NCBI GenBank assembly: GCA_012520015.1
Contig: JAAYPD010000226.1
Location: 1 to 7,762, forward strand
Source: Methanomicrobiales archaeon
GTDB lineage: Archaea > Halobacteriota > Methanomicrobia > Methanomicrobiales > Methanospirillaceae
Reading direction: 5' to 3'
Length of the DNA stretch: 7,762 nucleotides
The position numbers and the translations under genes are program-made. Under the pieces are notes generated by a model. The model made no database searches, had not been told where the DNA came from, and worked only from the letters and a program-made list of their open reading frames with translations. Below are positions 1 to 5,459 of the stretch, in pieces (positions within the stretch are counted from its first letter, which is position 1; every line of letters starts with the position of its first letter).

Positions 1-1174
1 AGGCGAACGGGGTGCGGCAGATGCCGAACGTGACATACGCGGATTTGCAACGAAATTTTACACAGAAGAAGGGAACTGGGATCTTGTCGGGAATAATACC
101 CCGGTCTTTTTCATTCGTGATCCGCACAAGTTTCCAGATCTGAACCGGGCGGTCAAACGCGATCCCAGGACAAATATGCGGTCAGCGACGAACAACTGGG
201 ATTTTTGGAGCAGTCTGCCTGAAGCATTGCACCAGGTGACTATTGTCATGAGTGACCGGGGAATTCCGGCCACGTACCGGCACATGGATGGATTTGGCAG
301 CCATACTTTCAGCATGATCAACGCCAAAAACGAACGGGTCTGGGTCAAATTCCATCTGAAGACCAGGCAGGGTATTAAAAACCTGACCGATGAAGAGGCG
401 GAGGCGGTCATTGCAAAGGATCGGGAGAGTCATCAGCGGGACCTGCTTGAGAGTATTGACAGGGGTGAGTTTCCCAGATGGACCATGTATATCCAGGTCA
501 TGACTGAAGAGCAGGCGAAAAATATGCCCTATAATCCGTTTGATCTGACCAAGGTCTGGTATAAAAAGGACTTCCCCCTGATTGAGGTCGGTATTCTGGA
601 GCTGAACCGGAATCCGGATAACTACTTCCAGGATGTCGAGCAGGCGGCTTTCAACCCGGCTTCAGTCGTCCCGGGAATCAGTTTCTCTCCAGACAAAATG
701 CTGCAGGGGCGGCTGTTTTCTTATGGTGATGCGCAGCGGTACAGACTTGGGGTCAATCATCACCAGATACCGGTAAACAGGCCAAAGAATGCACCGGTAA
801 ACACTTCTCACCGTGACGGACAGATGCGGGTGGATGGAAATGCAGGTTCAACTGTAGGATATGAACCGAACAGTTTCGGAGCATGGCAGGAGCAGCCGGA
901 GTATAAAGATCCGATGCTTGAATTATCTGGTGCTGCCGGTCACTGGAATTTCCGTGAAGATGATTCTGATTACTATACCCAGCCAGGGAAACTATTCCGT
1001 CTCATGAGCAGGGAACAGCAGCAGGCTTTATTTGAGAATACTGCCCGTGCCATGGGTGATGCTCCTGAATTTATCAAGATCAGGCATATCAGGAACTGCA
1101 TGAAGGCAGATCCGGCTTATGGCAAGGGTGTTGCTGATGCTGCCGGCATCCCGATGGATAATATAAAAGAGTAA
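1..1174 (+). CDS. kat: Heme catalase (monofunctional), N-terminus cut off by window edge
   Basis: Breaks down hydrogen peroxide to water and oxygen using heme; a cytoplasmic oxygen-defence enzyme. The reading frame is open from base 2 (base 1 ends the preceding codon), giving 390 residues, so roughly the first 100 of a usual 480-500 residue protein lie outside the window, including the catalytic histidine. Visible family marks are AADAERDIRGFA near the left edge, the catalytic asparagine in VGNNTPVFF (fragment residue 31), NMRSATNNWDFW, GSHTF, and the proximal heme-ligand signature RLFSYGDAQ, whose tyrosine is coded at 722-724. The C-terminus KADPAYGKGV is typical of small-subunit (clade 3) catalases. 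An internal ATG at 176 is not the real start, because conserved catalase sequence runs on upstream of it. No defect is seen in the visible part. It converges with the broken radical SAM gene, 23 bases away. Confidence 0.96.
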   Translation, partial: GERGAADAERDIRGFATKFYTEEGNWDLVGNNTPVFFIRDPHKFPDLNRAVKRDPRTNMRSATNNWDFWSSLPEALHQVTIVMSDRGIPATYRHMDGFGSHTFSMINAKNERVWVKFHLKTRQGIKNLTDEEAEAVIAKDRESHQRDLLESIDRGEFPRWTMYIQVMTEEQAKNMPYNPFDLTKVWYKKDFPLIEVGILELNRNPDNYFQDVEQAAFNPASVVPGISFSPDKMLQGRLFSYGDAQRYRLGVNHHQIPVNRPKNAPVNTSHRDGQMRVDGNAGSTVGYEPNSFGAWQEQPEYKDPMLELSGAAGHWNFREDDSDYYTQPGKLFRLMSREQQQALFENTARAMGDAPEFIKIRHIRNCMKADPAYGKGVADAAGIPMDNIKE

Positions 1175-1197
1175 AAGTCAGAGAAAAAGACCGAATT

Positions 1198-1699
1198 TCA
1201 TTGTTCAATAAAACAGAACGGATCATCAGCAGAAAAATCACCGGACTGCCAGTATCTCCTGGCTCGATATCCTCCACCACAGAGGTCAGGGTTCGAACAG
1301 GATCGGCACTTTCCGGTCCGATGCTCCTTCTTTTCCCTGAACATTTTCAGGACCGGATTTTCAGGGTCGCTTCAGAGTTCGGAGAAGGGGTGTTTCCGTA
1401 TTGAACCGATTCGAAACTCAGGTAATTGTATAAACTGGCATGGATGGATCTCCCCGTTTGGATGGGACCAGCCAGTAAACACAGAACCCGCATGCTCCAA
1501 TCTGAAGAGCAAGGCCAATCATGTCCGAAAGTTCATGCAAATTCCCACGTGTCAGGGTGTCCCTGACACCACACCTGATTCCTGCTTCACGGCAGTATGA
1601 AAATGCCAGAACTGATTTTTCAAGAGCTCCCGGTGAGTTTTTGAACCTGGGCAGGTTATGGTAATGGATCCATGACTTCAGCTGGGTGTGATCACTCAT
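1198..1699 (-). pseudogene. Broken radical SAM/SPASM protein (NirJ/AhbC/AhbD-like), frameshifted and nonsense-mutated
   Basis: Two reading frames together make the remains of one radical SAM enzyme. The upstream part (1699 to about 1455) reads RFKNSPGALEKS, then CREAGIRCGVRDTLTRGNL, then FCVYWLVPSKRG, as in the TIM-barrel part of heme-pathway radical SAM proteins. The downstream part, in another frame from about 1460 to the stop at 1198, reads IHPCQFIQLPEF, RIGSIRKHPFSEL, a TGA stop (1372-1374) where relatives have Trp, then SDPENPVLK and a 4Fe-4S auxiliary-cluster motif: Cys-x2-Cys-x5-Cys (codons at 1306, 1297 and 1279) and a last Cys in DPFC (codon at 1213). The frame change falls where dozens of residues should lie between the two parts, so an internal deletion is inferred. 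The N-terminal CxxxCxxC cluster motif is absent; the 5' end abuts the vapBC promoter. The exact subfamily is uncertain. Confidence 0.85.
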
Positions 1700-1701
1700 A
1701 T

Positions 1702-1715
1702 TGATATATTTATCA
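1702..1715 (+). promoter_or_regulatory. vapBC promoter: box A overlapped by an inverted repeat
   Basis: TGATA and TATCA form a 5-bp inverted repeat with a 4-base spacer. The same bases make an AT-rich box A (atatattta). An archaeal start site about 25 bases downstream would fall near 1733-1737, just before or at the first ATG of the antitoxin frame. A repeat covering box A suits the autorepression usual for VapB-VapC complexes; this role is inferred. Confidence 0.45.
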
Positions 1716-1748
1716 TAGTGCAGAATAAATTCCTACATGGTGGTATGA

Positions 1749-2006
1749 ATTTCTTCAATCCGTTCTCTTGGAGAAAAGGGTCAGGTTGTTATCCCAAAAA
1801 ATATTCGCGATCAATTCAATTTAAAACCCGGAGTTCATCTGGAGTTTTCTATTGATGATGGAAAGATTGTGATAAGCCCACAATATTCCGACTCATTTCT
1901 TGAAGATTTTTGTTCAGTTGTAAAAAATAAGCTGAAAAAATCTATCAAATTTAAAGATATCATCGAAAAAGAGAATGAAGAGAGAATGAGTTATGATCTA
2001 TCTTGA
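1749..2006 (+). CDS. vapB: AbrB-fold (VapB-type) antitoxin, start codon unresolved
   Basis: Likely DNA-binding antitoxin that neutralises the PIN toxin downstream and represses the operon. The frame reads SLGEKGQVVIPKNIRDQF, then LKPGVHLEF and DDGKIVI, the SpoVT-AbrB swapped-hairpin fold (about residues 4-42). A charged lysine-rich tail follows that would wrap the toxin. Its stop overlaps the toxin start by 14 bases, typical of vapBC. The start is odd: an ATG at 1737-1739 is in frame, but three codons later comes TGA (1746-1748), and conserved sequence begins straight after it at ATT (1749). A GGTG Shine-Dalgarno-like stretch at 1739-1742 lies 6 bases before ATT, so the ATT start is used here. 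The ATG at 1745 is out of frame. Either a rare ATT start or a codon-4 nonsense mutation explains this. The base composition is AT-richer than that of the neighbouring genes. Confidence 0.75.
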   Translation: MSSIRSLGEKGQVVIPKNIRDQFNLKPGVHLEFSIDDGKIVISPQYSDSFLEDFCSVVKNKLKKSIKFKDIIEKENEERMSYDLS

Positions 2007-2415
2007 TTCTAATGTCTTTCTGTATGCAATCCTGTATGAGGAGAATTCTTTTCCTCAAGTTCATCAGTCTAAACAATTATTAAGTGACATCATAAGGCAT
2101 AATATCCAGGCCTGTACGTCTATTCTTACCTGGGATGAGATTGTTTTTGTTGTCAGGAAAAAAATTGGCATAGATGAATCCATTCGTACAGGGGAAAAAT
2201 TCCTCTCATTCCCTAATATGAGGTTTATTGAACCAGATCATGAAATATTAACGATAGCACAGGATTTTATCACTTCGTATAAAATTCGGCCAAGGGATGC
2301 AATTCACGCTGCCTCTGCATATCATTACGGGGCAAAAGCATTTGTTTCTGACGATTCTGACTTTGATTGCATGAAAGAAATCCAGAGGGTGAGCCTTCAG
2401 GATTATTCACAATAA
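1993..2415 (+). CDS. vapC: PIN-domain toxin (VapC-type ribonuclease)
   Basis: A 140-residue PIN-domain protein, normal VapC length, expected to cut RNA with a magnesium-dependent acidic site when free of its antitoxin. The acidic residues are in place: Asp5 in YLDSNVFLY, Glu49 in TWDEIV, Asp102 in RPRDAIHAA, and the Asp120/121/123 group in SDDSDFD near the C-terminus. The start ATG at 1993 sits inside the antitoxin coding region (14-base overlap), so translation is probably coupled to the antitoxin. No frameshift or missing catalytic residue is seen, so the toxin looks intact even though the antitoxin start is doubtful. The target RNA cannot be told from sequence. AT-rich composition suggests acquisition by transfer, as is common for this module. 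Confidence 0.92.
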   Translation: MIYLDSNVFLYAILYEENSFPQVHQSKQLLSDIIRHNIQACTSILTWDEIVFVVRKKIGIDESIRTGEKFLSFPNMRFIEPDHEILTIAQDFITSYKIRPRDAIHAASAYHYGAKAFVSDDSDFDCMKEIQRVSLQDYSQ

Positions 2416-2436
2416 TTACTCATAACTGGTTTTCAA

Positions 2437-2441
2437 GGAGG
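2437..2441 (+). promoter_or_regulatory. Shine-Dalgarno GGAGG that decides the DUF2117 start
   Basis: A GGAGG core lies 7 bases before the ATC at 2449-2451 in the DUF2117 frame. There is no ATG, GTG or TTG in that frame from here until 2563. This is the strongest ribosome-binding site seen in the window. Confidence 0.6.
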
Positions 2442-2448
2442 CCTTTCT

Positions 2449-3480
2449 ATCCCGATTCACGAACTCACCCTCATCTTTCACGGAGCTGATGTCTTTGATT
2501 ATGACGATGCAGCCCGTCTCATATCCCTCCTTCACCCAAGGTTATCACTTGTTGCCGGAGTCATGGCACGGACAGCAGCTGAAGAATCAGGTCTTCCGGT
2601 CACCTATGACGGAAGAAGACCCAGCGAAATCCTTGCCGAATACCCGGGAGATAAGACAGTTCTCATCCACCGGGCAAAAACCGATGCCTCTGCTCACCGG
2701 TTTGGATCACTAATCCATTCCCACCTCAAAGACAGAGGACTCATTCTCATCGATCCCGGAACATGCCAGATTCTTACCTGGGAACCGGTTGATCCCTCTC
2801 TCTCTGCATGGCTGTCAGAGAAAACCGGATACACGGCCAAACCGGGTATCCATCATGAGAGGTATCCACCAGATACACGGGTCATCGGTGGCTGTCTTCC
2901 TGGTGAACCAGTCTTTGTAAACGGGATTATCATCGGCTATGCTACCAGTGAAGAAGCAGTTATCTCTTTTCATGACGGAACCGTTCAGGCAATATCCGGC
3001 ATAGACCTAAAAGATCACGGAGTTGAGAAACTTATCCGGTTTGGATGCCCTGATATATCAAAAGCCTGGTGCAAAAGTGGTAATATCCGAATCTCACGCC
3101 CAATGAAAGGAGACCGGCGGATAAGAAAGGGCCATATTGTCGTTATTGACCATTCTGCCATGGCCTGTTTCGGGGCCTTTGATCCAGATACCTGTGGTAT
3201 TCTTACTATCGGGGATGATACGACTTCAATCTGCGGTCATATCGGATGTTTCCGGGGTATGCCAATTCTTGGGATTACTGACGGTGACATCGACGGAATT
3301 GTGCCGGAAGGGTATGCCCCGGGAAGTGTGGTCTTGCAGGCTGCCCGGGAAAGGGATGATGAGTTAGGGATTGAAATTGCAGGAATGGTTCCGGATGGCC
3401 TGGTGGTATGGGACGAATGGGTAGAAAAAATCATTCAGGAACTTGGGGACCGGGTGAAGGTTGTGCATCGGGAAATTTAA
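2449..3480 (+). CDS. DUF2117 family archaeal protein, function unknown
   Basis: Matches my recollection of the archaeal DUF2117 family (COG4029), which has no known function. From the proposed ATC start it is 343 residues. The N-terminal block LTLIFHGADVFDYDDAARL followed by VAGVMARTAAEESG is the family hallmark. The middle has DKTVLIHRAKTDASAHRFG and LILIDPGTCQI. The C-terminal half holds RFGCPDISKAWCKSG and glycine-rich beta-strand segments such as TIGDDTTSICGHIG. No membrane segment or signal peptide is seen, so it is probably cytoplasmic. The first normal start, ATG 2563 (codon 39 of the extended frame), would cut off the hallmark N-terminus and has no good Shine-Dalgarno, so the upstream start is preferred. 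It follows vapC by 33 bases but looks unrelated to it. Family assignment is fairly sure; the start is not. Confidence 0.8.
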   Translation: MPIHELTLIFHGADVFDYDDAARLISLLHPRLSLVAGVMARTAAEESGLPVTYDGRRPSEILAEYPGDKTVLIHRAKTDASAHRFGSLIHSHLKDRGLILIDPGTCQILTWEPVDPSLSAWLSEKTGYTAKPGIHHERYPPDTRVIGGCLPGEPVFVNGIIIGYATSEEAVISFHDGTVQAISGIDLKDHGVEKLIRFGCPDISKAWCKSGNIRISRPMKGDRRIRKGHIVVIDHSAMACFGAFDPDTCGILTIGDDTTSICGHIGCFRGMPILGITDGDIDGIVPEGYAPGSVVLQAARERDDELGIEIAGMVPDGLVVWDEWVEKIIQELGDRVKVVHREI

Positions 3481-3482
3481 AC

Positions 3483-3504
3483 ATATGCTGACCTTCTAGC
3501 ATAT
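3483..3504. repeat. Inverted repeat (7-bp arms) just after DUF2117 stop
   Basis: ATATGCT at 3483-3489 and AGCATAT at 3498-3504 are perfect complements around an 8-base loop. They begin three bases after the DUF2117 stop. No clear T-tract follows, so a terminator or RNA-end structure is possible but unproven. Confidence 0.5.
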
Positions 3505-3586
3505 TTCCTGTAATATTGAATGATTATTTATGTAATGATTATGTATGCAGGATATTCCATGATAATGAGGGAAGTTTCTATGCAAA

Positions 3587-3600
3587 TGGCAATATTGCCA
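3587..3600. repeat. Perfect 14-bp palindrome TGGCAATATTGCCA
   Basis: Every base pairs with its mirror across the centre, with no spacer. The sequence could be a protein-binding site or mere chance. No promoter was recognised beside it. Confidence 0.5.
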
Positions 3601-3705
3601 GGGGTGGAAAAAATATCCCGTATTTGTGAATGTTCATGGAGATAATATGTCGGTGATAATCATCCATGGCAGAAAAAGAAGTTCTAAAAGAGCTTTTCCC
3701 GAGTT

Positions 3706-4092
3706 TTATTTGAGCGGTGAATAATTTGCTTTTTCTTTGGCCTGCTCCAGGAAGACCGGGGCAAGATAATTTTCCGGGTCTATCTCTAATGCCCGGTTAC
3801 ATTCTGCTATTGCCTCGTCATATTTTCCCATTTCAATCAGGGCTGAAGCAATATTGACGATGGTGTCTGCATTATCCGGATACATAATAAGAACGTGATT
3901 ATAGGCATCGATGGCTTTTTCATACTGACATAGTTCAAGGTGGGTATTTCCCTTTATGGTCCAGATTCTTGCATCGTCAGGACCAACCTCCAATGCCTTG
4001 TCAAACGCAGCAATTGCCTGATCCAGTTTTCCCTGTTCTTTCAATGCATATCCTTTATTGTACCATGCATCAAGATCACCACGGTATGCCAT
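3706..4092 (-). CDS. Small tetratricopeptide repeat (TPR) protein
   Basis: A 128-residue protein made almost wholly of TPR units, which pack as helix pairs and serve as protein-binding scaffolds. Three repeats are clear: about residues 6-39 (DAWYNKGYALKEQGKLDQAI), 40-73 (ARIWTIKGNTHLELCQYEKA) and 74-107 (TIVNIASALIEMGKYDEAI). Each has the usual small residues and the closing proline. A capping helix runs from about 108 to 121. There is no signal peptide or membrane segment. The ATG at 4092 is the only start near the first repeat; the frame stays open upstream to about 4180 without a start codon, so a lost longer N-terminus is possible. It has no strong Shine-Dalgarno. Such short TPR proteins are common in methanogens; the partner is unknown. 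It stands alone, convergent with the DUF2117 gene. Confidence 0.8.
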   Translation of the reverse strand: MAYRGDLDAWYNKGYALKEQGKLDQAIAAFDKALEVGPDDARIWTIKGNTHLELCQYEKAIDAYNHVLIMYPDNADTIVNIASALIEMGKYDEAIAECNRALEIDPENYLAPVFLEQAKEKANYSPLK

Positions 4093-4095
4093 AGG

Positions 4096-4176
4096 TACTG
4101 GTACACCGGAGTTCGTATTAAGAATAATGGTTTGAAAAAAGATGGTTCTGTCCCGATCGAAATGAAAAAGGATTGA
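4096..4176 (+). pseudogene. Possible scrap of a PAS-domain protein
   Basis: The plus-strand frame ending at the TGA at 4174-4176 reads GVRIKNNGLKKDGSVPIEMK. This resembles the KDGS-x-PIE strand of PAS sensor domains, which are plentiful in such methanogens. Only about 25 residues look right and the upstream part runs antisense through the TPR gene, so chance resemblance is a real alternative. Confidence 0.22.
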
Positions 4177-4238
4177 CTTAATTATGCATCACGGAGGTAT
4201 CTGCATATTAATAAAGTTCTGCCTGCAGGTTTCGTCAG

Positions 4239-4378
4239 GATGACTACACGAAGAATTATATCAGCCCTGCCATTTTTCTGCTTTCGATACCGATCTCCTT
4301 TATTAAACCGATTTTTGCCCTGTATTTCTGGTTAGTGTTATTTCCTGCAGGTATTCTTGTAAATATTAAGTACTCTGA
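4239..4378 (+). pseudogene. Possible C-terminal scrap of a membrane protein (TMEM175/DUF1211-like)
   Basis: An open frame without a start codon (open from 4215 to a TGA at 4434-4436) encodes two hydrophobic stretches: ISPAIFLLSIPISFI and, after KPIF, ALYFWLVLFPAGILV. The pattern of a transmembrane helix, a proline-bearing turn and an aromatic-rich second helix recalls the last two helices of TMEM175-type potassium channels. The overlapping +1 frame has an ATG at 4240 followed by TTRRIIS, hinting at a frameshift at the junction. The frame's last residues, after about 4378, overlap the methyltransferase remnant and are meaningless. The identity is tentative. Confidence 0.3.
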
Positions 4379-4780
4379 CCTGATTGTCATATTTCTGCAT
4401 CTGACATCTACCAGGCATTTCTGGTTGATCTTGTGAGTCGGGTGCAGAATGCCGGACTTGATGGGAGAATCGTTACCCGGCAGGCCTCAATGGATAACCT
4501 TCTATTTGACGAATATTGCTTTGATATTGTATAGGCAGAAGGATCAGCATTTATCATTGGAATATTGTCTGCCCTTCAGACCTGGAAGAAATTTCTAAAA
4601 CCTGATGGATATATGATGATCTCTGATAAAAGTTTACTGCACAACTCCTATAACGTATATTATTCTGGGGTTCCAGTGCGAATTCTCATTTTCACAGTTG
4701 AATTAAAAGACATTATCCGATTGACAGGGCCGCGTGTCGAAAATATTACACGTTTTTTTGTTGACGTGTGCAGATTATAA
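4379..4780 (+). pseudogene. Decayed class I SAM-dependent methyltransferase with in-frame TAG
   Basis: One frame reads SASDIYQAFLVDLVSRVQNAG, then GRIVTRQASMDNLLFD, CFDIV, a TAG stop (4532-4534), then AEGSAFIIGILSALQTWKKFLKPDGYMMISD. This is the middle of a SAM-binding Rossmann domain: the acidic strand-2 residue (ASD), the motif III region, the WAEGS-type strand 4 and the LKPDGY strand 5. In relatives the stop position is usually Trp (IWAEGS), so TGG to TAG is likely. The N-terminal motif I (GxGxG) is missing, with a TGA at 4376-4378. After about 4640 the sequence no longer resembles the family and ends at 4780. It is a dead fragment, unrelated to the intact methyltransferase at 5460-6113 beyond the shared fold. 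Confidence 0.8.
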
Positions 4781-4794
4781 AAAAAAGGTCTGGT

Positions 4795-5250
4795 TTATCC
4801 TTCCAGCGGAATGGTGATCAGTTTTACCGTCTCCACTCCTTTTTGTGCCATAAGGCGCTCTGCTATCTCCTTGACCTGCTGGGCATCCCCTTTGACCAAA
4901 AGGACTTCAACACACCTGGTATGGGTCACATGGGAATGTAGTGAGGCCTGGATCAAATCCATGAAATCATGTTGAATATCAGTGATTGCCGCAACAAGTC
5001 CACGCTGATGATGATCATATACAAGGGTGATTATACCCTGCCTTGGGCCTGATATATCTTCCATCCATTTATGGTACCTGATATAAGAACGGATAGCGTC
5101 CCTGATACCCTCTGATCTTGAAGAGTACCCCCTGTTTTTTAAAATCTGGTCAAAACTCTGAAGTAAATTTGAAGGGAGTGAAACTCCAATCCGGGAAAGG
5201 TCATGTTCATATACATCATCCTGTTCCGAATCAGCAAAACTTGGAGACAT
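4795..5250 (-). CDS. nikR: Nickel-responsive transcription regulator NikR
   Basis: A 151-residue NikR with both expected domains. The N-terminal ribbon-helix-helix DNA-binding part spans about residues 18-58 (LSRIGVSLPSNLLQSFDQIL, then SSRSEGIRDAIRSYI). The C-terminal ACT-like, nickel-binding part spans about 70-150. All four nickel ligands known from E. coli NikR are present by alignment: His94, His105, His107 and Cys113 (LHSHVTHTRC). The signature GDAQQVKEIAERLMAQKGV follows. The protein runs about 15 residues longer at the N-terminus than E. coli NikR. With nickel it would repress nickel-uptake genes; methanogens need nickel for factor F430, hydrogenases and CO dehydrogenase. No nickel transporter gene lies beside it, so its targets are elsewhere or include itself. 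The start ATG at 5250 has no Shine-Dalgarno; a box A about 27 bases upstream suits a leaderless message. Confidence 0.95.
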   Translation of the reverse strand: MSPSFADSEQDDVYEHDLSRIGVSLPSNLLQSFDQILKNRGYSSRSEGIRDAIRSYIRYHKWMEDISGPRQGIITLVYDHHQRGLVAAITDIQHDFMDLIQASLHSHVTHTRCVEVLLVKGDAQQVKEIAERLMAQKGVETVKLITIPLEG

Positions 5251-5273
5251 AATGATTAATATTTATGTAATAT

Positions 5274-5286
5274 GCTATATCTTTTT
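5274..5286 (-). promoter_or_regulatory. Candidate box A for a leaderless nikR message
   Basis: On the minus strand, AAAAA followed by GATATAGC resembles a BRE plus box A, centred about 27 bases before the nikR ATG. With no Shine-Dalgarno near that ATG, transcription starting at or next to it is plausible. Confidence 0.4.
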
Positions 5287-5314
5287 CTTACGGTGTATGC
5301 CTGAAAAAGTCGGG

Positions 5315-5334
5315 GTATTTAAGTGTTGTACACT
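5315..5334 (-). promoter_or_regulatory. Inverted repeat AGTGT-N3-ACACT next to a second box A upstream of nikR
   Basis: AGTGT and ACACT (5322-5334) flank three bases. On the minus strand they run directly into CTTAAATAC (5315-5323), a box A-like element about 65-70 bases before the nikR start. A dimeric or tetrameric repressor bound here would block the basal factors. NikR itself is a candidate binder, but archaeal NikR sites are poorly known to me. Confidence 0.4.
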
Positions 5335-5343
5335 AAGGGCAGG

Positions 5344-5356
5344 CCTTATAAAAAAT
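5344..5356 (-). terminator. Possible U-rich terminator after the methyltransferase operon
   Basis: On the minus strand the transcript would read GCATTTTTTATAAGG about 110 bases after the methyltransferase stop. Archaeal termination, including that helped by aCPSF1, uses U-runs. No stem is needed and none is seen. The same bases could instead act as a box A. Confidence 0.3.
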
Positions 5357-5459
5357 GCGGTCTGGCAATATCTGAAAGTAGATGAATTTATCTAAACTCC
5401 TTCAAAATGCATAAATTATAATATAAACCATTTATTTTTTGAATCCTGTATCAGCATCC

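Larger units (their letters stand above)
3481..3705. other. AT-rich intergenic stretch between convergent genes
   Basis: Lies between the ends of the DUF2117 gene (plus) and the TPR gene (minus). It holds two perfect inverted repeats and a repeated AATGATTAT (around 3520 and 3535). Short open frames exist, such as 28 codons from ATG 3559 and 15 codons from ATG 3666, but none has a ribosome-binding site or recognisable sequence. No tRNA is seen. Confidence 0.6.
5251..5459. other. Intergenic region upstream of nikR
   Basis: AT-rich gap between the methyltransferase stop and the nikR start, both on the minus strand. It holds the two box A candidates, the AGTGT-N3-ACACT repeat and a U-rich run. 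No open frame of note and no RNA gene is seen. Confidence 0.6.

Noticed and set aside
1285..1300. GGTTCGAAC resembling a tRNA T-loop
   Set aside because: The flanking bases do not form the 5-bp T-stem, and the stretch is explained by the cysteine motif of the radical SAM remnant.
1201..1404. A 67-residue plus-strand open frame
   Set aside because: It lies antisense to the recognisable C-terminal radical SAM sequence and has no family features.
3559..3645. Possible small protein of 28 codons from ATG 3559
   Set aside because: No ribosome-binding site, no recognisable sequence, and a length expected by chance in AT-rich DNA.
4222..4352. Direct repeat CCTGCAGGT at 4222-4230 and 4344-4352
   Set aside because: Only nine bases long, with no target-site or inverted-end structure around it; probably chance.
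1372..4534. Stops at tryptophan sites in two genes (TGA 1372, TAG 4532) as a sign of codon reassignment
   Set aside because: Both genes also carry other damage (frame change, missing termini), the intact genes use TGG for Trp, and the MFS and methyltransferase genes end in TGA.
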